Assembly: GCF_001306415.1 (NCBI RefSeq)
Contig: NZ_LDJX01000002.1
Location: forward strand, 558,001-622,000
Length of the DNA stretch: 64,000 nt
Direction: 5' to 3'
DNA from: Croceitalea dokdonensis DOKDO 023
Lineage (GTDB): Bacteria > Bacteroidota > Bacteroidia > Flavobacteriales > Flavobacteriaceae
Made by a program: the position numbers and the translations under genes
In this document: positions 30,045 through 39,678 of the stretch, piece after piece
How the letters are laid out: each line of letters opens with the position of its first letter
Numbering within the stretch: the first letter of the stretch is position 1
The notes under the pieces: model-generated
The model's database searches: none
What the model was told of the DNA's origin: nothing
The model's input: only the letters and a program-made list of their open reading frames with translations

Positions 30045-30890
30045 ATGATGGTTTTAAGACAAAAAAGGGGATTACATGGGTTTTTAAACACGCTAGATCC
30101 CAATCATTCGCTAGGCCTTGTGCCAACTATGGGCGCATTGCATTTTGGGCATTTGTCGCTTATCAAAAAAGCACTTGTGGAAAATGAGACCGTAATCGTC
30201 AGTATCTTTATCAATCCTACCCAATTCGACAACCGGAACGATTTGGAGAAATACCCCGCCGATCTAGAAAAAGACATCGCCCTTTTGGAAGACCTTCCTG
30301 GTGATCTAGCTGTATTTGCGCCCCATAAGGATGATATGTACGACGGACAAGTTGCGGCCGCATCCTATAAATTTAACGGTTTGGACAAAGTTATGGAAGG
30401 AACGTTCAGGGAAGGCCATTTTCAAGGGGTTGCCACCATAGTAGAACTTTTGCTGCGCACTGTTGCCCCCAAAAGGGCCTATTTTGGGGAAAAGGATTTT
30501 CAACAGCTACAAATCATAAAAAATGTGGTTGCACAAAAAAATCTTCCCGTAACCATTGTTGGCTGCCCTATTGTAAGGGAACCCAATGGCCTGGCCATGA
30601 GTTCCAGAAACGAAAGGTTGTCTGCAAAGGCTAGGGAGCAAGCGGGTTTCATCCACCAAACGCTGTTGACTGCCAAATTAAAATTTGGCACGGAAAATGC
30701 TCAAGAAATAAAGGATTGGGCTTTGGGAGTCTTTAACAAAGCAGAAGGCTTTAGATTGGAATATTTTGAAATTGTGGATGAGACTACCCTAACCCCGATA
30801 CAAGCAAAACAGAAAAACCTAAAATATAGGGCTTTTGTTGCCGTTTATGTAGAAGACGTTCGGCTCATAGATAACATGGCCCTCAACTAA
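30045..30890 (+). CDS. panC: Pantothenate synthetase
   Basis: A 281-residue enzyme that joins pantoate and beta-alanine with ATP to give pantothenate. The nucleotide-binding HIGH-like motif [20 protein letters not shown], substrate residues [10 protein letters not shown], the pantoate/ATP site [18 protein letters not shown] and the KMSKS-like MSSRNERLS are present. The start at 30045 (or the adjacent ATG at 30048) is chosen because it lies just after the promoter box and matches the family length; a frame extension further upstream would run through the promoter into the divergent gene. panD follows after 5 bases, giving the whole beta-alanine branch. Confidence 0.95.
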   Translation: MMVLRQKRGLHGFLNTLDPNHSLGLVPTMGALHFGHLSLIKKALVENETVIVSIFINPTQFDNRNDLEKYPADLEKDIALLEDLPGDLAVFAPHKDDMYDGQVAAASYKFNGLDKVMEGTFREGHFQGVATIVELLLRTVAPKRAYFGEKDFQQLQIIKNVVAQKNLPVTIVGCPIVREPNGLAMSSRNERLSAKAREQAGFIHQTLLTAKLKFGTENAQEIKDWALGVFNKAEGFRLEYFEIVDETTLTPIQAKQKNLKYRAFVAVYVEDVRLIDNMALN

Positions 30891-30895
30891 AAGTC

Positions 30896-31246
30896 ATGTA
30901 CGTAGAAGTAGTAAAATCAAAAATACACCGGGTAAAGGTCACTGGGGCAGATTTAAATTATATTGGCAGTATAACCATTGATGAGGACTTAATGGATGCT
31001 GCAAATATTATTAGGGGAGAAAAGGTGCAAATTGTAAACAACAACAATGGGGAGCGCCTAGAAACCTATGCCATACCCGGACCTAGAAATTCTGGTGAAA
31101 TTACCTTAAATGGCGCAGCAGCACGTAAAGTTGCCGTGGGTGATGTACTCATTTTAATTACCTACGCACAAATGGATTTTGAGGAGGCAAAGACTTTTAA
31201 TCCATCATTGGTTTTCCCGAACGAGGAGAATAACCTATTGACCTAG
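30896..31246 (+). CDS. panD: Aspartate 1-decarboxylase (PanD proenzyme)
   Basis: A 116-residue pyruvoyl enzyme that makes beta-alanine from aspartate. The self-cleavage site Gly24-Ser25 ([11 protein letters not shown]) is intact, and the catalytic Tyr and Arg environment ([19 protein letters not shown]) is present. Length is typical. It sits directly after panC (5-base gap), so the two are expressed together and supply both the substrate and the synthetase for pantothenate. The next gene begins 2 bases after its stop. Confidence 0.95.
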   Translation: MYVEVVKSKIHRVKVTGADLNYIGSITIDEDLMDAANIIRGEKVQIVNNNNGERLETYAIPGPRNSGEITLNGAAARKVAVGDVLILITYAQMDFEEAKTFNPSLVFPNEENNLLT

Positions 31247-31248
31247 CT

Positions 31249-32214
31249 TTGAAAAACTCGACCAAAAAAGCCTTAAAAACAATCATCCCCATTGCATTAG
31301 GGATTTTTTTGGTTTGGTACTCCTACCAATCCACAACAGTGGAGGACCGTAAACAAATTATAGAAAACATTGGCAATGCCAATCCTTTATGGATAGGCCT
31401 TTCTATACTCATTGGGTTTTTAAGCCATCTTTCCAGGGCCATCCGTTGGAACTATGTATTGTTGCCCTTGGGATACAGCCCTCGCATCAGCAACAATTTA
31501 TTAATTGTTTTTATCTCATATTTTGCCAATCTGGGCATTCCCCGGTCAGGGGAATTTTTACGGGCCACGGCACTTACCAGCTATGAGAAGGTTCCGTTTG
31601 AAAAAGGCTTTGGTACCATTGTAACAGAACGTGTCATTGATCTCATTATGCTCCTACTGGTCATCGGCATTACGTTGGCACTGCAAACGGACATCATCGT
31701 CTCTTATCTCAATGCAAGTGGATTTGGGCTATTGCTATCAGGTATTGTGTTGTTCCTTGGTATTTTTGGACTGTTCATTGTGGTAAAGCTTATCAGGAAA
31801 TCAAAATCTGGCCTCGCCATTAAAATCAAATCGTTCTTATCCGGATTGCTAGATGGTGTTTCCAGTATTTTAAAAATGAAGGATAAATGGGCGTTTATAG
31901 CGCATACCATATTTATTTGGGCATGTTATGTTGGTATGTTTTGGGTCATAAAATTCACGGTAACGGACACCATCTCCCTAGATTTCTCAGAGCTTTTAGT
32001 AGCCTTTGTAGCAGGGGCCTTTGCCATGACCGCCACCAATGGTGGCATTGGAGCCTATCCTATCGCCGTTGCAGCAGCGCTTGCTTTATTTGACATCTCG
32101 GACACCTCTGGAAAAGCGTTTGGGTGGATTATGTGGATTTCCCAAACCCTGATGGTGGTGGTTTTTGGGGCAATATCATTCCTACTGTTACCGTTATTGA
32201 ACAGAAACCGATAA
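31249..32214 (+). CDS. LPG_synthase_TM family membrane protein (lysyl-PG synthase/flippase-like)
   Basis: A 321-residue polytopic protein with about eight membrane helices. GNANPLWIGLSILIGFLSHLSRAIRWNYVLLPLG, YFANLGIPRSGEFLRA and FVAGAFAMTATNGGIGAYPIAVAA are the conserved blocks of the family related to the membrane part of MprF. It starts with TTG at 31249, 2 bases after the panD stop; no ATG occurs in frame before the conserved region, so the unusual start is well supported. It has no aminoacyltransferase domain, so a lipid-flipping or transport role is more likely. Its attachment to panCD is a conserved arrangement in flavobacteria as I recall. Confidence 0.82.
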   Translation: MKNSTKKALKTIIPIALGIFLVWYSYQSTTVEDRKQIIENIGNANPLWIGLSILIGFLSHLSRAIRWNYVLLPLGYSPRISNNLLIVFISYFANLGIPRSGEFLRATALTSYEKVPFEKGFGTIVTERVIDLIMLLLVIGITLALQTDIIVSYLNASGFGLLLSGIVLFLGIFGLFIVVKLIRKSKSGLAIKIKSFLSGLLDGVSSILKMKDKWAFIAHTIFIWACYVGMFWVIKFTVTDTISLDFSELLVAFVAGAFAMTATNGGIGAYPIAVAAALALFDISDTSGKAFGWIMWISQTLMVVVFGAISFLLLPLLNRNR

Positions 32215-32224
32215 CCCTAGACCC

Positions 32225-33367
32225 ATGACCCGTATTTTACTCGTTTTTATTGGTGTGGTATGCCTTAGTGCCAAGGCACAGGTAACCAAAGAAATTTTTG
32301 AGTCGTTTAAACTTCAAGAAAGACGGGACGTCTCCTACTATTACCCAGAAGACTACACAGAAGATAAAAAATACCCTCTAATTATTGTTTTGGATGCGGA
32401 TTACCTTTTTGATATCGTAGTGGCAAACACCAAATTTTATAGTTCACAAGGCAGAATGCCGCAGGCCATTGTGGCTGGCATTCACCAAAGCAAGGAGGAA
32501 CTTCGGTGGTATGATTGTGCCTTTGATGAAGAAAGTGGCCTACCGGATGAGAAAGCAAAACTATTCTACGAATTTATAGGCACGGAGCTAATTCCTTATC
32601 TGGACCTTAACTATAGCACAGCCCCGTTTAAAATGATCGTAGGTTATGATATCACGGCCAACTTTAGCAATTACTTTCTTTTTAAGGAACGTTCACTGTT
32701 CAATGCCTATTTAACAATTTCTCCCCTACTCGCACCAGAAATGGAAAATAGGGTGCCATCCAGGTTACTGGACCATGAAAAAGAAATTTTTTACAATTTA
32801 GTGTTGGAAAAGGAAACTACGGACCACAGGCAACGTCTGCTTCAAATGAACAACGCGATCGCCTCCATACAAAAAGAGAATATCCATTATTTCTTTGACC
32901 AGTATGAAGAACCAGACCATGTGGCCATCGCGGCCTATGGCATCAGCAAGGCCTTTGACAATATTTTTAAAAGTTTTAGACCGATAAGCAAAACGGAATA
33001 CAAGAAGGAACTCTTACTTTCCCAAGAACCTGCAATAGATTATTTGACCAACAAATACGATATGATCAAAAAACTCTTCGGATTTGAAAAAGAGGTACTT
33101 CTTAATGATATCATGGCCATTTATGCAGCATCCTTAAAAAAGGAAGATTATGAATCCATGAAACCCTTGTCCGAAATCTGTAAGGCGCAATTTCCCGAAA
33201 CCATGTTGGGCTTCTATTTTGAAGGAGAATATTTAGAACTGATCGGGGAGCCCAAAAAAGCTTTTAAAGCTTTTGAAAAAGCGTTTCAAATGAATGAAAT
33301 TGATTTTTTGACCAAGGACATGGCACTCAATAAAATAGATGCCCTAAAAGCTGACTTCGGCTATTAA
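32225..33367 (+). CDS. Exported esterase-fold protein with altered nucleophile elbow
   Basis: A 380-residue protein with a signal peptide (MTRILLVFIGVVCLSAKAQ). Residues ~20-260 have the alpha/beta-hydrolase fold of the esterase D/IroE type: YYYPEDYTEDKKYPLIIVLDADYLFD, AIVAGIHQSKEELRWYD, FIGTELIPYLDLNY and then MIVGYDITANFSNYF, where family members have a G-x-S-x-G elbow. Here Asp142 occupies the Ser position and the second Gly is Ala/Asn, so it probably lacks esterase activity. The C-terminal ~80 residues look TPR-like (EGEYLELIGEPKKAFKAFEKAFQMN). It follows the membrane protein by 10 bases and precedes radA; function unknown. Confidence 0.75.
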   Translation: MTRILLVFIGVVCLSAKAQVTKEIFESFKLQERRDVSYYYPEDYTEDKKYPLIIVLDADYLFDIVVANTKFYSSQGRMPQAIVAGIHQSKEELRWYDCAFDEESGLPDEKAKLFYEFIGTELIPYLDLNYSTAPFKMIVGYDITANFSNYFLFKERSLFNAYLTISPLLAPEMENRVPSRLLDHEKEIFYNLVLEKETTDHRQRLLQMNNAIASIQKENIHYFFDQYEEPDHVAIAAYGISKAFDNIFKSFRPISKTEYKKELLLSQEPAIDYLTNKYDMIKKLFGFEKEVLLNDIMAIYAASLKKEDYESMKPLSEICKAQFPETMLGFYFEGEYLELIGEPKKAFKAFEKAFQMNEIDFLTKDMALNKIDALKADFGY

Positions 33368-33422
33368 AACGCTTTATTTTTAAACATTACACTTATCTTT
33401 AGCCAAACTCCAACCAGATAAA

Positions 33423-34784
33423 ATGGCAAAGGTAAAGACCGCTTATTTCTGTCAAAACTGTGGTGCACAACATCCAAAATGGATAGGGCAGTGTTCTTCC
33501 TGCAAACAATGGAACACCGTTGTGGAGGAAGTGGTACAAAAAGAGGACAAGAAAGCGTGGAAACCATCTTCCACTGGGCAACAAAAAGTATCTAAACCCT
33601 TATTGGTAAAAGACATCAGCAACGATAGGGAAATAAGGCTAAACACCTTAAACCACGAATTTAACCGTGTTCTGGGCGGTGGCCTGGTTCCTGGTTCATT
33701 AACCTTGTTGGGCGGGGAACCTGGGATAGGAAAGAGTACGCTCTTGCTCCAAATTGCGCTTAAACTGCAATACAGAACCCTGTACGTTTCTGGAGAGGAA
33801 AGTCAAAAACAAATAAAAATGCGGGCAGACCGTATCCATCCCAATGCGGAAAACTGCTTTATCCTTACGGAGACCAAGACCCAAAACATTTTTCAACAGA
33901 TTTTGGCCCTACAGCCAGATATTGTGGTCATCGATTCCATACAAACACTACATACGGATTATATAGAATCTGCCGCGGGCAGCATATCCCAAATACGGGA
34001 ATGTACGGCAGAGCTGATCAAATTTGCTAAGGAAAGCGGTATCCCTGTCATTCTTGTTGGGCATATCACCAAGGATGGAACCATTGCAGGTCCAAAAATA
34101 TTGGAACACATGGTAGATACCGTGCTCCAGTTTGAGGGAGATCGCAATTACGTATACCGCATATTGCGTTCCTTAAAAAACCGCTTTGGTTCCACGGCAG
34201 AGCTGGGCATCTATGAAATGCAGGGCAGCGGACTTAGGGAGGTCAACAACCCATCTGAAGTATTGATTTCTAAAAACGACCAGGATTTAAGTGGTACGTC
34301 CATTGCAGCCACCGTTGAGGGGATGCGGCCGTTGCTTATAGAAATCCAAGCTCTTGTGAGCACCGCGGTATATGGAACCCCACAACGCTCTGCTACCGGG
34401 TTTAATGCCAAACGGTTGAACATGCTATTGGCGGTGCTGGAAAAGCGCGCTGGGTTTAAACTTGCGGCCAAAGATGTTTTTTTAAATATCACGGGAGGAA
34501 TTTCCATAGATGATCCAGCCACAGACTTGGCCGTTATTGCGGCCATTTTATCCAGCAATAGCGACATCTCCATTGAAAAGGGGGTTTGTTTTGCGGCAGA
34601 GGTTGGTCTCGCTGGTGAAATAAGACCAGTGCAACGGGTAGACCAACGTATCATGGAAGCTGAAAAGCTGGGCTTTCACACCATTTATGTTTCCAAAAAC
34701 AATAAAATAGGTCTTAAAAAAACATCTATCCAAGTGAAATTAGCTTCCAAAATTGAACAGATTGTGATAGAGCTTTTTGGCTGA
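33423..34784 (+). CDS. radA: DNA repair protein RadA (Sms)
   Basis: A 453-residue RecA-like helicase that drives branch migration in recombinational repair. It has the N-terminal four-Cys zinc finger (CQNCGAQHPKWIGQCSSC), the Walker A loop GGEPGIGKSTLLLQ at about residue 97-110, Walker B DIVVIDSIQTLHT, the RadA-specific KNRFG motif (LKNRFGSTAELGIYEM) and a C-terminal Lon-like domain (GGISIDDPATDLAVIAAILSSN, FAAEVGLAGEIRPV). Length is standard. It is a single gene with its own start 55 bases after the upstream stop. Confidence 0.97.
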   Translation: MAKVKTAYFCQNCGAQHPKWIGQCSSCKQWNTVVEEVVQKEDKKAWKPSSTGQQKVSKPLLVKDISNDREIRLNTLNHEFNRVLGGGLVPGSLTLLGGEPGIGKSTLLLQIALKLQYRTLYVSGEESQKQIKMRADRIHPNAENCFILTETKTQNIFQQILALQPDIVVIDSIQTLHTDYIESAAGSISQIRECTAELIKFAKESGIPVILVGHITKDGTIAGPKILEHMVDTVLQFEGDRNYVYRILRSLKNRFGSTAELGIYEMQGSGLREVNNPSEVLISKNDQDLSGTSIAATVEGMRPLLIEIQALVSTAVYGTPQRSATGFNAKRLNMLLAVLEKRAGFKLAAKDVFLNITGGISIDDPATDLAVIAAILSSNSDISIEKGVCFAAEVGLAGEIRPVQRVDQRIMEAEKLGFHTIYVSKNNKIGLKKTSIQVKLASKIEQIVIELFG

Positions 34785-34818
34785 GTGGCTGGCCTTAAAT
34801 ACCCTTGATTTGAAGATA

Positions 34819-35859
34819 TCAAGGAGACGGGTTGGGAATATTTTCATGGATTTCCTGTATCCCCTTGAGCACCTCATCATTTAATTCCACGTTGATACTT
34901 GCTATGTTCTCCTTTAACTGTTCCATGGTGGTGGCGCCAATGATATTACTGGTCACAAACGCCCTACTGTTTACAAAAGCAAGAGCCATTTGCGTGAGGG
35001 ACAGTCCATGTTTTTGGGCAAGATCAAAATATCTTTCCGTGGCCCTTACCGCATTTTCATTACTATAACGGTTAAAATTTGGAAATAGGGTCACCCTGCC
35101 TTTTCTTGGTTTTTTCCCGCCAAGATACTTCCCGCTCAAAACGCCAAAACCTAGTGGAGAATAGGGCAATAAGCCTATTTTTTCACGGATGGCCACTTCT
35201 GCCAAGCCAACCTCAAACAAGCGGTTCAATAAACTATAGGGGTTTTGGATAGTGAGCATCCTAGGCAAATCTTGGTGTACTTTGGCCTCTTCCAGATAAC
35301 GCATGGCTCCCCACGGGGTTTCATTGGATAAGCCTACGTGCCTAATCTTCCCTGCCTGCACCAAATCCCTCAGGGTCTCTAATATCTGGTGGATGTTATC
35401 CTCCCAAAAATCAGCTTTATCGGCATTAAAACCCCGTTGACCAAAAAAGTTGGTATTCCGTTCTGGCCAATGTAATTGGTAAAGGTCTATATACTCTGTA
35501 CGTAGCCGCTTTAAGCTTCCTTCTACCGCAGAAGTGATGGATTCCTTACTGAACCCAGTGGTTCTGATGTGCTTGGTGTAATCACCTGGCCCCGCAATTT
35601 TACTGGCCAATACCACTTTTTCCCGGTTTCCAGTTCTTTGGAACCAATTACCAATAATTTCCTCTGTAACGGCATAGAGTTCTTTTTTGGCGGGCACGGG
35701 ATACAACTCCGCAGTATCAAAAAAATTAACGCCCTGCTCCAAGGCATAATCCATTTGTTGGTGTCCCTCTTCCTCACTGTTCTGCCTACCCCAGGTCATA
35801 GTGCCCAAGCAAATTTTACTTACTCTAATATTGGTATTTGGTATGCGGGTATACTTCAT
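34819..35859 (-). CDS. Aldo/keto reductase (Tas-like)
   Basis: A 346-residue NADP(H)-dependent oxidoreductase starting MKYTRIPNTNIRVSKICLGTMTWG. A frame extension 111 bases upstream would overlap the xthA gene's 3' end and is rejected. The catalytic tetrad is visible: Asp in NFFDTAELYPV, the Tyr in AELYP, Lys in VVLASKIAGPG and His in YQLHWPER. The long loop GPGDYTKHIRTTGFSKESI and the NFFGQRGFNADK insert match the Tas/YajO group rather than small AKRs. Substrate unknown. It lies convergent to radA (34-base gap) and downstream of xthA. Confidence 0.92.
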   Translation of the reverse strand: MKYTRIPNTNIRVSKICLGTMTWGRQNSEEEGHQQMDYALEQGVNFFDTAELYPVPAKKELYAVTEEIIGNWFQRTGNREKVVLASKIAGPGDYTKHIRTTGFSKESITSAVEGSLKRLRTEYIDLYQLHWPERNTNFFGQRGFNADKADFWEDNIHQILETLRDLVQAGKIRHVGLSNETPWGAMRYLEEAKVHQDLPRMLTIQNPYSLLNRLFEVGLAEVAIREKIGLLPYSPLGFGVLSGKYLGGKKPRKGRVTLFPNFNRYSNENAVRATERYFDLAQKHGLSLTQMALAFVNSRAFVTSNIIGATTMEQLKENIASINVELNDEVLKGIQEIHENIPNPSP

Positions 35860-35923
35860 AAAAACTGAAAATCTTGCTGTAAAATTAAGGATTTTGATTA
35901 GGTCTTTCCCTAATCTCGCGAGT

Positions 35924-36685
35924 TTATTCCACCTCCAATAAAATAGGACAATGGTCACTGTGCTTTGCATCGGAAAGTATCACGGAACGGTGTAACCGCT
36001 CTTTCAAGGAGTCGTTGACCATCCCATAATCCAAGCGCCAGCCCTTATTGTTGTTTCTGGCATTGGCCCTATAGCTCCACCAAGTGTAGTTATGCGGTTC
36101 TGGATTAAAGTTTCGGAAACTGTCCACAAACCCGCTTTTAATAAAATTGCCCATCCATTCCCGTTCCACGGGCAAGAAACCGGAAACATTCTTGTTTCTT
36201 ACGGGATCATGGATATCAATGGCCTCGTGACAGATGTTATAATCTCCGCACACGATAAGATTTTCCCGCTCCTTACGCAACTCGTCAGCATATCTCTGAA
36301 AATCGGCCATGTATTTTAGTTTAAACTCCAGCCGGTCCATATTGGTGCCGGATGGTAAGTACATGCTCATGATGGAAATATCACCAAAATCCGCACGGAT
36401 GTTCCTACCTTCAAAATCCATATACGCTATCCCCGTTCCATATTCCACATGATCGGGTTCCTTTTTACATAAAAGCGCTACCCCGCTATACCCTTTCTTT
36501 TGTGCGCTGTACCAGTACGTATGCCCATAGCCGGCCTCGGCAAAAACCCCTAGGTCTAGCTGCTCTTTCATGGCCTTGGTCTCTTGAAGACAAATCACAT
36601 CTGGCCCAACGGCCTGTAACCATTCTATAAAACCTTTCTTTAGGGCAGCACGTATACCGTTGACATTGTAAGAAGCTATTTTCAT
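35924..36685 (-). CDS. xthA: Exodeoxyribonuclease III / AP endonuclease
   Basis: A 253-residue Mg-dependent enzyme of base-excision repair that cuts at abasic sites and trims 3' ends. The start at MKIASYNVNGIRAALKKG fits the family; a second ATG 24 bases upstream is unlikely. Catalytic residues are visible: Asn in YNVNGIRA, Glu in ICLQETKAM, Tyr/Asp in CGDYNICHEAID, Asn-Asp in MVNDS and the general base in SDHCPILLEV. Length is typical of the ExoA/XthA type. The downstream aldo/keto reductase starts 65 bases after this stop. Confidence 0.95.
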   Translation of the reverse strand: MKIASYNVNGIRAALKKGFIEWLQAVGPDVICLQETKAMKEQLDLGVFAEAGYGHTYWYSAQKKGYSGVALLCKKEPDHVEYGTGIAYMDFEGRNIRADFGDISIMSMYLPSGTNMDRLEFKLKYMADFQRYADELRKERENLIVCGDYNICHEAIDIHDPVRNKNVSGFLPVEREWMGNFIKSGFVDSFRNFNPEPHNYTWWSYRANARNNNKGWRLDYGMVNDSLKERLHRSVILSDAKHSDHCPILLEVE

Positions 36686-36820
36686 TCTTTTTTTGTTAAA
36701 AATAGACATTGTTTAGGCTCCAAAGAAACGGTACAACCAAAAAGCATGGCTTACCAAGGCATAGGTATTAAAATTAAATACTACCTTGTACCTAAACTTA
36801 AATCCCAAACACAAACTCCA

Positions 36821-37378
36821 ATGGCAACTAAATTTTCTAAATTTTTTATGGCATTTAGCTTACTTATTTCCTTGGCCACTAGCGCACAACAAAACAATAT
36901 GGATGGGGACTCAGCAAAAAATGAGATTAAGCTCAACGCTTCCAATCTCATTGCTTTTTCATTTTTGGACGGTTCTTATGAATACCTGATCAATGAAGAA
37001 TCCTCTTTTGGCATTGGTATTTTGGCAAGCTTTTCCGATAGCGAAATCAATGATGAATACCGTACTTTTTCTTTGACTCCTTACTATAGACAATATTTTT
37101 CCAAAGGTTATGCCAAAGGCTTTTTTGTCGAAGGTTTTGGCATGCTGAATACCGGCGAGGATGATTTTTTTGATTTTAATGAAGTAACACAAACAGGTAC
37201 GGAACGCACGGAAACGTATACCGATTTTGCCCTTGGAATTTCCCTTGGGGGGAAGTTTGTGACCAAAAGAGGCTTTGTGGCCGAAGTTTATGGAGGTATC
37301 GGCAGAAACTTGCTCGGCAACAGTTCCTTTACGGAAATTGTTGGTAGGGGCGGTATTTCCTTGGGTTATCGGTTCTAA
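36821..37378 (+). CDS. Outer-membrane beta-barrel protein (DUF3575-like)
   Basis: A 185-residue protein starting MATKFSKFFMAFSLLISLATSAQ, a good signal peptide. The mature chain shows alternating beta strands ending in an aromatic terminal strand (RGGISLGYRF): LNASNLIAFSFLDGSYEYLINEESSFGIGILA, SLTPYYRQYFSKGYAKGFFVEGFG and LGISLGGKFVTKRGFVAEVYGGIGRN. This fits a small eight-stranded outer-membrane barrel such as DUF3575/OmpA-like. A second ATG 75 bases upstream gives no signal peptide at its start. It is divergent from xthA. Confidence 0.75.
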   Translation: MATKFSKFFMAFSLLISLATSAQQNNMDGDSAKNEIKLNASNLIAFSFLDGSYEYLINEESSFGIGILASFSDSEINDEYRTFSLTPYYRQYFSKGYAKGFFVEGFGMLNTGEDDFFDFNEVTQTGTERTETYTDFALGISLGGKFVTKRGFVAEVYGGIGRNLLGNSSFTEIVGRGGISLGYRF

Positions 37379-37395
37379 GGTTTACCTTTAAAACA

Positions 37396-37599
37396 ATGAA
37401 AAAGCCGCAAAAAACCAGCACGTATAATAAGGGGCGGGCATTTGCCTTTAGTGGTATCCTGTGCACCACCCTTGGCCTTATTACCTATTATCTAAAGGGA
37501 GCAATGTTTTACTACGGCATCTTATTTTTAATGGGAATGCTCCTAGGTTTTATAGGAGCGTTTTTTATCCTAATGTCTATCCGTAAAGGTCAAGATTGA
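37396..37599 (+). CDS. Two-helix membrane microprotein upstream of TonB receptor
   Basis: A 67-residue protein with a basic N-terminus (MKKPQKTSTYNKGRAF) and two membrane helices (about residues 16-36 and 38-60, AMFYYGILFLMGMLLGFIGAFFILM). Its TGA stop is immediately followed by the ATG of the TonB receptor, so the two genes are tightly coupled. I do not recognise the family; it might assist the receptor's TonB/ExbBD energisation or simply share its promoter, but nothing proves this. Real coding is supported by the frame running without any stop through this tight spacing and by clear hairpin topology. Confidence 0.65.
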   Translation: MKKPQKTSTYNKGRAFAFSGILCTTLGLITYYLKGAMFYYGILFLMGMLLGFIGAFFILMSIRKGQD

Positions 37600-39678
37600 A
37601 TGCACAGACCCACATTCTTACTCCCTTTTTGTTTTATCCTATGCGCACTCTTTTTTGTTCCAAAAACCTACGGCCAGCAAAGAGCTGATAGCATCACCAG
37701 CCTGGATGAAGTAATACTGCTAGAACAGTTTATCAAAAAAAAGGCCATTGGTATTACCCCCTCCTCAAGTTTGGGCACTAAAGATCTAGAACAATACAGT
37801 CCTATAGATTTTGCGAACGGGTTAAATGAAATTACAGGTCTCTACGTATTGTCAGGGGCACTGAACACCAACCGCATCACCATTAGGGGCGTTGGTGCAA
37901 GAACGCCGTTTGGTACGGACAAGTTGCGGATGTATTTCAATGGAATTCCGGTGACCAACGGTACCGGTGTTTCCGCCATAGAAGCCTATGATTTTGAAAA
38001 TATGGGCCGTATAGAAGTGGTAAAAGGTCCTAAAGGCACCTCATTAGGTGCCAATCTGGGTGGTGCAATCCTATTGAATACCAAGGCCCCCGAGGTGGGC
38101 ACCACTTTTTTGAACAACACCTTCACCCTTGGTTCTTATCATATGGTCAAGGATAACCTGTCCTTTAGGCATTCTGAACAAGGTTTTAACCTGAATCTAA
38201 GCTATAACCATTTGCAGACCAATGGCTTTAGGCAAAACAATAGTTTTGAACGGAACGGACTGTTATTAACCTCATCTGTAAAACTTTATCCAAAAGGAAA
38301 ACTGGATTTTTTGGTGAACCATATTGGTTATTCCGCGGAAATACCCAGTGCCATCAACGCTACAGATTTTAGGGAAGACCCTAGGCGCGCCGCAGCCAAC
38401 TGGTTGGCAGCAAGGGGTTTTGAACGCAATGCATATACCTTGGCAGGGGTGTCACATAGCCACTTTTTCAAAAATGGGTTTAAAGCTACGACTGGAATTT
38501 TTTACACCTATTTAGACCATTATGAACCAAGGCCGTTCAATATTTTGGACGAATTTACCAATGGTTTTGGGTTCCGTTCCGTACTGGAAGGCAAACTAGG
38601 GCAAGGGGACCTCACCCTTGGCACGGAACTCTACCGTGATGAATATAATTGGAGCACCTTTGAAAACGAATTTCGGGACAATAATGGCAACGGGAGTTTG
38701 CAAGGCAACCAAATAAGTGATAACAAAGAGTTCCGTAGCCAGTGGAATTTTTTTGCCACCTACACCTTGGCCATCACTAAACGGTTAACGGCCCAAGGTG
38801 GTCTGGCTTGGAACACTACCCGTTTTGATTTTAGGGACTTGTTTAACCAAGGAACGGACAATACATCGGCCACAAGGGATTTTGACCCCATTGTCCTACC
38901 TAGTTTGGGGTTAGCCTATACCGTTAAAAAAGGGAGTTTATTTGCCAATATTGGGCGTGGATTCTCCAATCCCGGCCTTGAGGAAACGTTGACCCCAGAT
39001 GGCGTCATCAATCCAGAAATAGAGCAAGAAAAGGGAGTGAACCTTGAATTTGGAGGAGAGTTCACATGGTTTGCAGATAGATTGCATATGGGGATAACTG
39101 CGTACCAAATGAATATTAAGGACCTTTTGGTAGCAGAAAGATTGGACCAAGATCAATTTATTGGAAGAAATGCGGGGCAAACCAGACATCAAGGTATTGA
39201 ACTAGACCTTAGGTACCATCAAAAACTGGGCGCCAACTGGTTGCTTTCGCCAAGGTTTGGCTACAGTTTTAGCAACCATACCTTTATCGATTTTGTAGAC
39301 GGGGACAACGATTTTTCTGGTAACGCCCTGGCCGGTGTGCCAAGACACCGCTTGAATTCTGGCATTACATTAAGGAAGGCAGACAAATTTGTGATTCACC
39401 TTACACATCAATTTGTTGATGCTATGCTGCTGAACGATGCCAACACTTTAAGTAGTGATGCCTTTAACGTTTATAACTTTTTAAGCCGCTATCATTTCAC
39501 ACTTTCCAAACAGCTGGGCATCGGGTTACATGTTGGAATAAACAACCTGTTTAATCTCAACTACGCACAATCGGTGCTGGTCAATGCACGCGGATTCAAC
39601 GGTGCAGAACCCAGGTTCTTCTATCCTGGCAATGCTCGTAATTTCTTTGCAGGTGTAAGGCTCAACTATATGTTGTAG
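37600..39678 (+). CDS. TonB-dependent outer-membrane receptor (no CarboxypepD domain)
   Basis: A 692-residue receptor with a signal peptide (MHRPTFLLPFCFILCALFFV..., cleavage near TYGQ). The TonB box region is LDEVILLEQFIKKKAIGITP, the plug has NRITIRGVGARTPFGTDKLRMYFNGIPVTNGTG and RIEVVKGPKGTSLGANLGGAI, and the barrel ends GVRLNYML. This is the FecA/siderophore-type short receptor, unlike the 916-residue receptor at 22333. The ligand is probably an iron chelate or other small molecule. It starts directly after the microprotein's stop (TGA/ATG), and no SusD or PUL genes are near. Confidence 0.92.
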   Translation: MHRPTFLLPFCFILCALFFVPKTYGQQRADSITSLDEVILLEQFIKKKAIGITPSSSLGTKDLEQYSPIDFANGLNEITGLYVLSGALNTNRITIRGVGARTPFGTDKLRMYFNGIPVTNGTGVSAIEAYDFENMGRIEVVKGPKGTSLGANLGGAILLNTKAPEVGTTFLNNTFTLGSYHMVKDNLSFRHSEQGFNLNLSYNHLQTNGFRQNNSFERNGLLLTSSVKLYPKGKLDFLVNHIGYSAEIPSAINATDFREDPRRAAANWLAARGFERNAYTLAGVSHSHFFKNGFKATTGIFYTYLDHYEPRPFNILDEFTNGFGFRSVLEGKLGQGDLTLGTELYRDEYNWSTFENEFRDNNGNGSLQGNQISDNKEFRSQWNFFATYTLAITKRLTAQGGLAWNTTRFDFRDLFNQGTDNTSATRDFDPIVLPSLGLAYTVKKGSLFANIGRGFSNPGLEETLTPDGVINPEIEQEKGVNLEFGGEFTWFADRLHMGITAYQMNIKDLLVAERLDQDQFIGRNAGQTRHQGIELDLRYHQKLGANWLLSPRFGYSFSNHTFIDFVDGDNDFSGNALAGVPRHRLNSGITLRKADKFVIHLTHQFVDAMLLNDANTLSSDAFNVYNFLSRYHFTLSKQLGIGLHVGINNLFNLNYAQSVLVNARGFNGAEPRFFYPGNARNFFAGVRLNYML

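Noticed and set aside
34803-34824. Hairpin CCTTGAT...ATCAAGG between radA and the aldo/keto reductase gene
   Set aside because: A 7-bp stem without T-tail that partly covers the reductase stop region; not convincing as a terminator.
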